From Plantago elongata (Eukaryota; Streptophyta; Magnoliopsida; Lamiales; Plantaginaceae), in contig JAYMSP010001539.1 in the NCBI GenBank assembly GCA_036897095.1, forward strand, positions 1-31,086: 31,086 bases of DNA, read 5' to 3'. How positions within the stretch are numbered: position 1 is the first letter of the stretch; each line of letters begins with the position of its first letter. The position numbers and the translations under genes were made by a program. This document shows, one piece after another, positions 9,593-21,678 of the stretch. The notes under the pieces were generated by a model. It did no database searches. It saw only the letters and a program-made list of their open reading frames with translations, and was not told where the DNA came from.

Positions 9593-12500
9593 TTACTCCA
9601 CCCGGTTGGTGCAGGTCATAATAGCAGATTTCACCTCATCTTTGCCCAAGGAAGTTTGAACAATTACCTGTCAAAATGATGAATAAATGTACATAATTAG
9701 ATTGTTTCAGGTATCACACAATAGAAGTAAAAGAAAGACAGTTAAGACAGCAAATTGAATGTTCTACTTTTACTACCTCCTGTACTTTATTTCCAGCACG
9801 AGCAAGCAACTTGTACTGATTCTCGAACATGGAGGCCATGTAAACCTGAAACAACCTCAACTGATGTCAGCTTAACTCAATCATAACCCATTAAAAGTTT
9901 CAGGGTATAAAAACAAGAGAGCAAAGTTTACTGATCAAGAGTTAAAAACTGCGGTTGATTAGTCTTTCACACTACATCACTAAATATAGGTTCTCTGCAA
10001 CAAAACTTGGCAGAGAGAGGTGAAGTGTTTTAAGTTTTAATTTGTAATACAAAAGCATAATTAACAGATTTACAATTAACTCGATTTTTACCTGAAACGT
10101 TGGTGCTAGGCCAGGACTCAAAAAGTAGCGACCTTTTGACACAGATTGGATCCCTTCATACTGCTGAAGCTCTTTAATAAGAGATTCTACATCAGGCCAC
10201 TACATTATTTTCGTAAAAGGACAGAAATATTAGCCATTTGCTGACCAAAGAAATTCAACAGGTTTCAATATGTTATGGAACTTTGATAATGCTGTCCATG
10301 TTAATCACCTCTGTATCAGCCTCAGCTGCCACGAATTCACCATCTAAGGGATCGCGATCCCCAACTACAGCATCCAAGGCCCCACTTAGTGGATCTGGCT
10401 GTCATGGGGAAAGATAAGTATATTCTATGTTTCACTACAAAATTCCTTGATAAAAAACACAATGCCATGGAAAGTGTATTAAGGCTCACCGTTATTTCCT
10501 TTAAAGACAAAAATATACGCTGAAGGGAAAAATCCAGTTGGTGAACTTTGGCCTCAACAATCTACAACAAAACAATTGGGCATGAAAGATCTTGGTCTGA
10601 AATATTGGGAAAGATCTTGATGATTAATCTGCTAAATAATCACCTGGCCGACTTTAAAGGAAGATTCAGGATCTAAAGTGGCATCCCATGATACTTCTGT
10701 TTGATGAATCAATGCAGGTACACCTTCAACCTAGACACATATACTTGTTATTTCGCAAAGACAAAAGATCCATAAGCACTGTTTCTGAATAACCCTAATA
10801 TAAAGGCATGCACTTAATAAAAAGAAATTACGGCGTCAGAGACAAATATATGACAGGGCCACCAACCAACATAGGAGTAAAAAACATTAAAATGCTCCTT
10901 GATTGAACATAATAGCAGCAAAGCTCAACAAACATTAAGATATAGGTAACTTCAGTAAATCGAGAGTCGTAATTCAGATTCACCTCGACAAAGACACCAA
11001 AGTAGGTAATTTTCGTAATACAGCACTTGATGACATCTCCAACACTCAGTTGTGACTGCAAAAAAGATAATACAAAACTTCAAAATAGATACATGCAAAG
11101 CTAAAAGAGGCTTAGGTTATATTAATACTAGTTGAACTTAGAACAAAACTCCTACCATAAGACGTTTTTTCTTTTCCACCAATTCTTCTTTTTCTCTTGG
11201 TTTTAGGGTAACTATCAGCCTCCTAGATTTCCTGTCGGCCAATACTATACCTACATTGACTCTCTGCAGGTACAAGATTTGGCATGATTAATTCTAATTC
11301 AAAAAGAAAAAGAAAAGAGGGATGCAATGATAAAATTTATCTATTGTAATTCAAACCTGACCAACAAAGGATGTTAAGTATGTGAGTTTCTCTTGGTCGT
11401 AGACCATCAAAAGATCCTCAAGTTTCATATCTGGTAATAACGCCATGTTAGGCTTATTATTAATATCTGAACTTAGTCCTGACTCAGAGGAATCCTTCAA
11501 GCTATTAGCATCATATTTTCCAACTACTCCAAGGTTTTGCCTGTAGTTGCCTGGATCTAAACCTTTCCTTCTAAGCCATGACTCAAATGCTAAGAACTTC
11601 CACTTGGCAGGAAGATTACGATAAGGTAGAAATCCTGTCAAGGAATTGAATGAAACCTGAAAAAAACAGACCAGAGCATTTCATTAAAGTAAAGCAGAAA
11701 TACATAATCACATTGACTATACCAACTCTTCCAGACAGAAGTAACAAGTCTACTCACAGCAAATCCTCTTGCAGTTGAACTAATGAGTTCTACTTCTTCT
11801 CTTTCTCCAGTTTTTAACAGCTTTTCAGCCCTATCCCAGTGATGATCTTCACCTTCCTAGATATTAGTCAACACAATCAGATTCAACATGAGGTATGCAG
11901 CACTTGAGTTTAGGAACTAAAAGATTATCAACCGTGTAAGGTAACGTTGAGGATTTCTCAATTTCTAATGGATTCTCAAAGCTTTCAGGGGTCATGCTGA
12001 TTGGTTCCTCTTCACGTTTCTGATTTGATGCTTCACTGGATAGGTCTAATCTATAATACCAAATTATAGTCAATAATTAAAATAACGGAAATAAGTTGTA
12101 GAAGCATATTCACGATAATTGAAAACCCATCAACAGGCAGAAAAACGAGGTGAATGGCAGAGGAGCAAACTAAGAGAGGATACATTACCGTTTCGGTCTT
12201 CCTTTAAGTATCATATCTGTAGACATTACGTTGCTATTTCCAGAAACTGCATCAGAAGTAAACGAAGTGCCAGTCTCAGCCTGCAACGCGTCGCCATTTC
12301 CAGAAACTTCATCAGAAGTAAACGAAGTGCCAGTCTCAGCCTGCAAGTCTTAAAAGAAGAGCCAAAATATTTAATTTAGAAAAATAAATCTCTTTCATAA
12401 CCTTACTAAAAATTCTAGAGTTAAACATAAATGAACCATCTGCAATCAAAATAAACTACCTGTTGTCGATCCCATATCCAGTTGAGGATCTGCTTCTTTA

Positions 12501-13963
12501 GCTTCTTGTGATTGGTTCACAACATTACTGAAGCTAGATTCAGTATACTCCTTCAGAGATTCTTGTGCTCCCTCATTCAAATTCCGTGTCAATAGCTCTG
12601 GTTTTTGCAATAGATCAGCATCATATGCACTCTTCTCTCCAACATCATCCATAACTGCGTTGCCATCATCTGAATCAGGATGTCCACTCTCATCGCTATG
12701 TATGATCTGTTCAGGCTTCCTTAGCAATGTCATATCACTGAACCTCTTTTTCTGCTGCTCTTTTCCCATCTGCAGTGATAAGTTTGGCTTCATTCCAAAC
12801 CTTGAGGATATTCCATTCGCACCATCCTCCTCCACAAATGAGCTTGGTTTCCTCAAGATAACATTTGGCACGCTGCTTTTTCTCTCTTCTGTAGGCTTCA
12901 TAATTGGTTTAACGCGACTTTTATTATTAGCGTTCACAGGTTTAACATTTTCCTCAAACTTAGTTCCTCCCTTCGGAACTGGTCTAACCAAATTTAATCC
13001 TTCTAGAGGGCTTGTTGATTTTCTTTCCTCAGACGCATCAAATACCAGCTCCTCTACATCATCATTTGCTTCTTTACCCTTCTTTTGTTCTAGTAACTTT
13101 TCAATTTCTAAATAAGACAATTCCGGATTCGACTTTCTGCCCATAATCTGAAAAACCCAAACAATTAGATATACATAGCAACTCATAGAATATCAATATG
13201 ATGGCTTGTTTAACTGTTAGACTTGTCCTTAGAAACACCATACTTTCGCTTTCAACAAAATGATTTCACCTTCACTTTCCAATAAGCATTACAATACCTA
13301 AGCACATAATACCCTCCCTTCTCTCGCAATACAATACAATACAAACAACCAAGCATGACCCGGTAAGTGTTTACGAACTTTCCGGGTGCATTTATAGGAT
13401 GTATTTCATTAGTGCTTAGTCCCAACCATACTGAAACCAAAATTGAAACTTATCAATGAAAACACACAGCCACCTATGCCCCGATAGCGATCCGCACTTC
13501 AATACAAGATAAGTGCTCTCTATTCTCTAATTCAATGTAAAATTAGATTGCATTCACTACAACAACAAGAAACAATAAAGGCAAAAAAAGGTTCAATTTC
13601 TCGTCACTACACATTAACTACATTAGTCTACTTTTCCTCATCAGCAAATTGAACCGAAGTAGAATAATTCAAAACTGAAACTACACATTTTATCTCAGTA
13701 TACAAAAGGGAAAATGGATAAACCTTGGCCATGGTGATTTTGGGATCTTCACCAATCATTCGACCGAACTTAAGCTCCATTTTATCCCACTCGTCAAGTT
13801 CCGGTCCACCTTTTGATGCAAAAACCAAGCTTTTTCCAGGTTTTCTGCTTGTAAACGAAATGATTCTTGGTTTACTGCCATGGTTGTGAAAAGGGTATGA
13901 GATAAACTGAATTGCAGGAAAACAATTTCCGCTTGTTCGTGTGCTTAATGGTAGACTATCCAT
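9593..13963 (-). CDS. RLSB: Chloroplast S1-domain RNA-binding protein (RLSB/PDE338 type)
   Basis: Fourteen exons on the minus strand: 13963-13724, 13147-12460, 12348-12189, 12050-11933, 11856-11758, 11656-11357, 11263-11156, 11055-10984, 10730-10644, 10561-10490, 10398-10309, 10199-10092, 9845-9777 and 9667-9593. All have GT-AG borders and matching phases, totalling 2,286 nt or 761 aa. The N-terminus (about 1-50) is a Ser/Arg-rich, acid-poor chloroplast transit peptide. It is followed by the conserved PELDEWDKMELKFGR block, a long low-complexity charged linker (80-400), a degenerate S1 fold with an insertion (about 419-571) and a canonical S1 domain (573-648, SVGDVIKCCITKITYFGVFV). RLSB in maize and Arabidopsis binds rbcL mRNA and supports its expression; loss gives pigment defects. 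Orthology is inferred from recalled similarity. Exon 3 contains an internal 60-bp duplication, and its acceptor is an unusual choice. Confidence 0.9.
12227..12346 (-). repeat. 60-bp in-frame tandem duplication in RLSB exon 3
   Basis: The block 12241-12286 recurs at 12301-12346 with one difference in 46 bases, an exact 60-bp offset. On the coding strand each copy encodes LQAETGTSFTSD(E/A)VSGN, adding 20 residues to the disordered linker. High identity indicates a recent event. Confidence 0.9.
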
Positions 13964-14657
13964 TCTTGAATAACAAGTAGGAGGAAATTTTCATCAGATA
14001 AGCCTACACATAATTTATGCCTTTACTCTGAGATTTTCAGTGACAGTTTACACGAAGAAGAAGATAAATGTAAGCCATTTATTTATTTTTGTGCGCTTTC
14101 TCATATTATCTTTCTGAAAGGCGATTATGCCTTAAAGGGTGTATAATGCCTTAACCCCCAGTCGCTCGCATCCGACACTTTTAAATCAGCTTAATTATTC
14201 GTTCGATTATTTTTTAATGGTAAAACAAAATCAATACATGTAAAAAAATAATAAGGCGAGTTTGATACAATTAGTTTGATTAATTTAAATTATGAATATT
14301 GTGAAAATGATTCATTATCTATTTAATGTAATTCCTCATTTTGTGGCTCTTCAATTGGAACATTTACTATTCTTGGAATGTCAAAAAATGGATTTTGTAG
14401 TTGCTTAATTTTTTCAAGAAAATAGCTCTTCCACTCCCTAACATTAGGCTGAATTCACCAGCACCATTGTTTTCGTTGGATGAATTTTCGGCCTATAACT
14501 CATCCGTTCATACAATCGCTAGATAAGGTATTGTACTGCACATTCAGGCATTTCATTTCGAAGAATTTCACATGGTTGAGAGGAGCCTTTGAAACTGAAT
14601 TCATCACAAATTCGTGTCCTCATAGATAACTCATTTAGTTTCAAGGCGAAGATTAAA
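13964..14657. promoter_or_regulatory. Divergent promoter interval, RLSB and LIM genes
   Basis: About 694 bp separate the ATG of the minus-strand RLSB gene from the ATG of the plus-strand LIM gene, so both promoters and 5' UTRs must lie here. The centre is AT-rich. No specific factor site stood out. Whether expression is coupled cannot be read from sequence. Confidence 0.6.
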
Positions 14658-15686
<1,029 letters not shown>

Positions 15687-16345
15687 AAAATGTTCTAGCT
15701 AGCTCATAGCTAGCTAGAATATAATTCATGACATAAATCTCATCACACAAAATTTTCTTTTCTTCTTTCATGGCTTTTGGAACTAAGCCTCATGATCATG
15801 TGTATAGTTGTTGATATACAATTTGTTAGCACCTACATACTTTGGATTGGAGGCCTTGGACTTACTAGTCTAGGGGTAATTAATAATGTCAAATATGATT
15901 CATTTCATTCATTTGTACTCCATCTTCTTGTAATTAGTCAATTTTTTCATGATAATTTGAGTTTTGCTGCATACATTAGTGAGATCATGTGTATATACAC
16001 CACTTGTATTAGGAAATTAAAAGCTACTCAATGTTAACATTCTTACTGCTAAGTGCTAAGCATGAATCATGCCAACTGCCAGCTAGAAAGTCATCTATAT
16101 CACTTAATTTCATCTGTGAAATGCACCAAATAAGAAATGATCAGGAACTTATGAACTGTTCGAATATATGGGTGTAGAAGAGTAAAGAATAATATTGTTA
16201 CAATGTTAATTGAACATATTGCGATTTGCGAATAAATAGAAATACTACATGAGTGTTATAATGTTTTCTTAGCAGAGGACAAAATAGAACTGATGGATGA
16301 ACAAGAATCTAGAGAAGGAATATATATAGCTACTAGTCAGGGTCA
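15687..16345. other. Convergent 3' interval, LIM and NF-YC genes
   Basis: Holds the 3' UTRs of the LIM gene (plus) and NF-YC gene (minus). The only structure seen is the hairpin at 15693-15719. No other gene is visible. Confidence 0.6.
15693..15719 (+). other. Perfect 12-bp hairpin in LIM 3' UTR
   Basis: TTCTAGCTAGCT and its exact reverse complement are separated by three bases (CAT), starting seven bases after the LIM stop codon. In the transcript it would form a 12-bp stem with a 3-nt loop. A role in 3' end formation or stability is speculative. Confidence 0.75.
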
Positions 16346-16711
16346 TCAAGGATCCATGGCAGCCTGGTCAGCTTTGTCATCCAAGTTATCAGCTGGATCA
16401 TCAGACGACGACACAAGGTTGACAAGGAAGTCGAAAATGTCAGTAGTCATAACAGCAGCGGCCACATCTTCTTTGTTAAGCGTCCTTCTCTTGCCTTGCA
16501 GTGTCATCAACCAAGCCCTCTTTGTGATTTCCTCTATGAAAAGCTCACAAGCTTTGGAGAAAACAATAGGAGCCTCCCCGGATATCATTTTCACGTCGTC
16601 TCCTGATTTCTTCATTATTTTCTTGATTCTTGCCAGGGGCAGTGAATGAGGACCTGTTCTTCCTGACATCCCTCCTGAAAGTAGCTTAGAATACGCACCT
16701 GGTTGCCTCAT
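16346..16711 (-). CDS. NF-YC: NF-YC (HAP5) histone-fold transcription factor subunit
   Basis: An intronless frame of 121 aa. Residues about 23-100 form the NF-YC histone fold: LPLARIKKIMKKSGDDVKMI (alpha 1), then GEAPIVFSKACELFIEEITKRAW (alpha 2), KRRTLNKEDVAAAV and TDIFDFLVNLV (alpha 3/C). NF-YC pairs with NF-YB, and the dimer recruits NF-YA to CCAAT boxes or CONSTANS-type partners in the nucleus. The protein is short: the Gln-rich activation region of larger NF-YC members is missing and only a Ser/Asp tail (SSSDDPADNLDD) follows the core. The N-terminus (MRQPGAYSKLLSGGMSGRTG) replaces the usual long leader. It may therefore act as a compact or competitive subunit; this is inference. An E2F-type site and palindromes lie upstream. 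Confidence 0.92.
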   Translation of the reverse strand: MRQPGAYSKLLSGGMSGRTGPHSLPLARIKKIMKKSGDDVKMISGEAPIVFSKACELFIEEITKRAWLMTLQGKRRTLNKEDVAAAVMTTDIFDFLVNLVSSSDDPADNLDDKADQAAMDP

Positions 16712-16937
16712 TTTCGATATAAATCTAGAGATCTCTTTAATTAATTGAAATCTCCTGTGAGTTCTAGCTATAGAGCTAAATAGGTTAAGTATGATAGCTA
16801 GAGAAATTGTTGTGAATATTGTGCTTGTTTGTATAAGAGAGCAATGGTTTGAATATATTGAGAGGCTGAAATAGAAGAACTTAATGCTGCTAGAGGAAGC
16901 TTGACTTGTCAGGGTGGCCGGCTAGCATCTTGAGCCG

Positions 16938-16945
16938 GCGGGAAA
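16938..16945 (-). promoter_or_regulatory. E2F consensus site upstream of NF-YC
   Basis: The minus strand reads TTTCCCGC, a full match to the plant E2F site TTTSSCGS, 227 bp before the NF-YC start codon. A 7-bp inverted repeat (GCCGGCT/AGCCGGC, 16917-16939) overlaps it and an 18-bp perfect palindrome follows at 16950-16967. Function is unproven. Confidence 0.4.
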
Positions 16946-18637
16946 TGGTAAACTAGCTAGCTAGTTTTAATTGATTATCATTTTCTGTGTTGACAATTGA
17001 GATTTCTTCCATTCATTTATCTTTTTGTTTGAATTTATTTATATGTGAATGGTTTGGAACCAAAATGTAAGATCAGAACATTAATTTAGTGGTTTTCTAC
17101 TCGGATTTATTAGTCCACTAACAATGGTTCTAACTTCTTTTTTAAATGATTCTATTGTTTGTCAAAAAATATTTAGAAATTAAAATCATCGTAAATTCCA
17201 CAATCACAATGGTAAAATCTTAAACATAAATCATGTGACACAAAACTTTATTGTGATTGAACAACAAGTTAGAACTGATTAAAATTTGACGAGTCGTAAC
17301 TTCGTGGAGGGATACTGATGCAGTGTGCGTGGTTAATTCACAAAAACGATAATCTCAAGACTCGCTGATTCAAAAGAATATCGAGAATTGACTCAAGACT
17401 CGTTGATTCAGCAGATGATCTTACAAATACTATGTATTGCCAATGAGTGAAGTTAATTCTATTTGTATAATGTAATTGGATAAAGGGGGTTGCTCATCTG
17501 GGTACGTTACAACTTAACAACAAGGTTGGATCCGGGTAAGCTAGATATATGTATATATATGTAGTTTACTCAACTAGCTCTGCTGCATACATGGTCAGTT
17601 GGTGACACAATCATGAATCACATAAACTTGTTCTCTATACAATTTTTACTTGTTTGATGTAATGGAAATAAGCCTATATTTTTGGCTAGTTGAAGCGATA
17701 GATCCGTCGATGTTAAGCCAAGTCTAAATGGTGATGTTTTGTCTTTAGTAATTGTTGTTATGCTTCAAGTCTTGAACAATTTGAATTACAGGCTAACATA
17801 AGACATACTAATATCTCCAGTACTTTATTAGAAGTGTTAATTTTATTAATCAGTCAAATGAAATAAATATATGTGACCTCATCCATAAAAGTGAAAATTT
17901 GGACTTATTATTGTGTGATGCAACATTAAGTCCATGCGAGAAAGTTTCTTACTTTAGCCCCCTAGTTTGTTAAGTGTCCTTTGAGGCTTTCATAATGGAA
18001 TATGCTTATGGTGATTCTAATTCATATATGGTCCCATAATCGCACGATATGATAAAATTTCGATCGATTTTTAACTTCTCCTTTTTCCAGATATGGGAAT
18101 GTAGCAGGAGCACAGTTAAGGTATGAATTATGATGTAGTAATTAGTAAACACTGATTAAAATCCGGAGATAAGTAGATGTTCATTGTGGAAACATTTTGT
18201 TTCTTAACGATGCCTGCACGGCTATACGCACTTCAAATTTGGGCTAGGCTTTAATCTGAAAGAGTAAACAGGCCTCCAATTCTCAACATATTCGCAGTAC
18301 CAGTTATCTGCGCAGCCCAAATCTTAGGTCCAACACATTGTCCAGTTGCTAAGGCCCACTTCTCTAAATCTTCCATCACACATAATAATTTGTGTTACAA
18401 CTTAGCACTACACACGATTGAATGAGTTAGTTGTTATGAATTTGATGTTGCTTTATGACTTCTCATTTTGAGCGAACATTTATGATTTATGCGTATTCGC
18501 AGTTGAATTTACATTATTTACATGCTACTATGTTCGAGTGGTAGTATTTACCTAGTGCGCATTTAAAATGTAGTAATTGTAGATTTCAACGTCATAAAAA
18601 ATAATAGAAATATATATGTATGGCTTTAATTTCAGAG

Positions 18638-18680
18638 TTAAATTGTGTTCTCTTCAACTGAGATTTACTGAACTGAACTA
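18638..18680. repeat. Half copy of foldback MITE
   Basis: About 43 bp matching the arm of the MITE at 19498-19650 (TTGTGTTCTCTTCAACTGAG, then GAACTGAACT). No second end is found nearby, so it is a truncated copy. Confidence 0.6.
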
Positions 18681-19497
18681 AAGTAAGGTATAAATTGTTG
18701 AGCATCTTTCGTATATATCAGCGGGTGGGTAGTGTATCGAAGATGAAAATCTAAAACATAACACAAAAACAAACAAACAAACAATATTTATATTGTTGAG
18801 CGGAAGGTGGCCCTCGATCCTTAAGACTTTATTTGTCCCACTCTCGTGCTCACAGTTAACAACAAACAGTCTCCAAATAAAATTCTAACACTGAACACTA
18901 ACTCCGACGAATTGGTATAATATAGAAGAACTGAAGAACATTCAACACCCACTACGTATAAAAGTAGCAACTCCATTTTATACTTCTTTATCCTCTAATA
19001 TTGTTAGAAAATTCTAAGGAAATTCATATTCAACGTTCTCCAAACTTCACAAGTTACTTAGGACTTAAAATTCATAATGGATATTCTCTTGAGAATCCTT
19101 CACCATTCTCCTAAAAAAGAATATGTGAATAAGGGATTTTCGGATGTCTCAATTGAAATCTGTACTTTTAGAAGGAAGTGGGAGAGATCTATATATAGAT
19201 GTCTAAAGGATGGGAGGAAGGAATGCATTGTTCACCAATAATTGACAACGGCCGAATAGCTATGTAGCATACTTGTTTCGTGAGGTATCAAATTCAAACT
19301 CCTTTCTTCCACACGTTTTTATCAATATATTTACATTTAATTTGTTGGAATTTATCACAACTTCATTGCGAATCCCTTCGTATTAATAATTACAAGCAAT
19401 CTATTTGTGCGTTAATTTTTCATTCATCTTAAATTCAAATTGAATAATTAAAGATACTAAACACACTTTAATTAAAAATTCCAATATAAAGTATAAC

Positions 19498-19650
19498 TAA
19501 ATTTGTGTTCCTTCAACTAAAAATTAATTCAGTTCAGTTCAGTTTAATAAATCTCAGTTGAAGATAATACATCCTAAGTTCGAACTGAGCTGAACTAAAT
19601 TGGACTAAACTAAATTGAATTAATTTTCAGTTGAAGAGAACACAATCTTA
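19498..19650. repeat. Foldback MITE, 153 bp
   Basis: The two ends are long imperfect inverted repeats: TTGTGTTCCTTCAACTAAAA at the left and TTGTGTTCTCTTCAACTGAA as the reverse complement of the right, with pairing continuing about 40 bp into AATTAATTCAGTT-type sequence. An inner inverted piece (CTCAGTTGAAG) makes it doubly palindromic. It is non-coding. The target-site duplication is not clear, so the superfamily is left open. Confidence 0.65.
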
Positions 19651-20353
19651 CCACTAACACAAATTAGGGGCTGATTGACATGGCATTTGAATGTGATTTT
19701 GGTGAAATTATGTTTGGAATAGAATTAAAATGGAGGTATTTGAAGTGTATTTTAGACCAAATTACTGTTTATTGAGTCAAATGGGAGTATTTAAATGCCA
19801 GTTCAATCTGTCCCTTACAGTTTGAGTAGGTTGCAACCTTTTTTTTTCTTTTTCAGGTTGTAATGTGAAATTCCACGGCAATGCCAGATCAATTATCATC
19901 AGTTGAATTTGGTTGGCACCAAATAATTATATTGTTTCATCCTTGAAAAGAAATCATGGCTTGTTTTCTGATTCCTAGTTTTGTGTTGTCTATCACGTGA
20001 TCTTCTTGCAATTTACAGTATAAATTTCCAGGCAACTGAAGCTTATTTTGTATACTTGTCCCGAATCCTGATACTCTGTCATTCATGATTCGGATTAGGG
20101 ATTATGGGTTTGCCTTTTTGTAGTGTACACACACAAAGATTTAAAAGATTTAAAAGTAACAATTATATCAGTACTCAGTAGTAGTAATAATTTGCGAACT
20201 GATCATTCATTTTCTTTCTGTCATGGATAATGTTTCGGGATCGAGTATTATTTATTTATTGAGTGTAATTGATCATGAATCATGAAGAGTAATGGAGCAT
20301 TACAATAGTCAGCATAATCAATTTGTCATATGACATCACGTTGATATATTTAT

Positions 20354-20809
20354 GGGTTATTTACATTTAAATCTTCCATTATACCCCTCTATAAAAAAAT
20401 AATTTATTTATTTAAAAAAATCATTCATTTTTTTAAATTTACAAATACCTCTCTAAATCCTTGTGCGGTTTGATCAACGTTAGTCAACGTCCCTCAAATC
20501 CGTCTGATGACGTCATGAACATATTTAATGACGTCATTATTTAAAATAAAAATATTTAAAAAATTAATTTTTTTATAAAAAATTTAATTAATTTTCATAA
20601 TTTAAAAAAAATTTAAAAAATTAGTTAGTTTAGCATTTTATTATTCCTTTTTAAAAATAGGCACCTCAATTCTGCATTTTCAAAATGGTAAAAATACCCC
20701 CAGGGGTTTCAATTGTTAATGTTGACCTTCAAATAATTTTAAATGATCGAAATACCCCTTGGGGTTTCATTTGTTAATGTTTTGAGGGGAACTTAACAAG
20801 TGTTTACCC
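20354..20809. repeat. Mutator-like terminal/subterminal sequence or short MULE
   Basis: The left edge GGGTTATTTACATTTAAATC and the reverse complement of the right edge GGGTAAACACTTGTTAAGTT are loosely similar, in the style of Mutator-like termini. Inside are repeated CCCC-GGGGTTTCA-TTGTTAATGTT blocks (around 20697-20720 and 20757-20780) and two perfect TGACGTCA octamers (20508-20515, 20529-20536). No clean 9-bp target duplication is seen. It lies 870 bp before MULE transposase remains and may be that element's end. Confidence 0.4.
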
Positions 20810-21310
20810 GTTTTTTTCCTCGGAGTTCACGATTACGGTTTATTTGTAACATAGAGGGTTGCACAAGTAATAATTATAAGAATTGTTTTGTATTCAATTA
20901 AGTTGAAATGTTTACTTTGTCCTTATCAACTTGTATATTTAGACAACATCTCTAGTGTTTGCTCCATTCACTTCACTCTTTTTTCACCTTTCCCGTAGCT
21001 AGCTAAAACTTTCGATTATATCATTAATGTTCCGTGAAGTGAAGAAGGACAAAATTAAAGCTTGAGAACATGTAATTATGTCTTCTTGATTTGTCTCCAA
21101 TTATATTTTAAGTTGATTTGGATGTTTTATGAGTACTTTTTAAGTTTAATGACGGTAATTAGAACTACATTGTGTTCGAAAAATGATTTATTTTTTGTAT
21201 GAAGTTTTCGAAGTTCAAGAATATTTATTGTGTTTTGTTGGATGTTTACAATCATTACCCTTTATGATCTACAAGATTCAACAGTTAAGATGAGTAGAAG
21301 GATATTTTTA

Positions 21311-21640
21311 TTTTTGTGAATTTTGAAGTTTGAACATTAAATTATTTTACTTTATTCAAGATCTCGTAAGGGGTTATGTCTTAAATCGTTGTTTTTTTAG
21401 AGATCTGGAGCTAATCTGAAAGAGGTATGTTTGTAATGGAGTGAACGGCTAGTTTTGGAAGGAAATTTGAACTATTTTTTGTGAATTTTGAAGTAATTAA
21501 TGAACTATTTTACAAGATCTGGTAAAGGGTTTTGTTTGAAATCTGTGTTTTTCTTACAGATTTGGAGCATATCTGAAAGGGTTATGTTTGTAATTGTGTT
21601 AACGGCTAGTTTTAAAAGTGGGGTGTATATGTAATAAAAG
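21311..21640. repeat. Imperfect 165-bp tandem duplication
   Basis: Two successive units starting near 21311 and 21476 share, in the same order, GTGAATTTTGAAG, an AAGATCT-GTAA-GGGTT block, TCTGAAAG..TATGTTTGTAAT and AACGGCTAGTTTT. They sit just upstream of the MULE transposase remains, perhaps in its leader. Confidence 0.7.
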
Positions 21641-21678
21641 TTTTTGGGTTTGTTGGGGTTCCAATTTTAGTTATTATT

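Larger units (their letters stand above)
16712..20353. other. Intergenic with MITE relics
   Basis: The first ~300 bp is the NF-YC promoter. Beyond it no gene is visible across 3.6 kb. Recognised pieces are a 153-bp foldback MITE (19498-19650), a half copy of the same family (18638-18680) and a short direct repeat (17354-17372 and 17392-17410, one mismatch). The remainder is unassigned AT-rich DNA. Confidence 0.6.

Noticed and set aside
12660-13115. Plus-strand open frame of 151 codons, Ser/Phe-rich
   Set aside because: Antisense of RLSB exon 2; composition is that of the reverse strand of a charged linker.
17126-17275. Inverted pair GTTCTAACTT / AAGTTAGAAC as a MITE
   Set aside because: Only about 10 bp pair, the arms do not extend, and no target duplication is seen.
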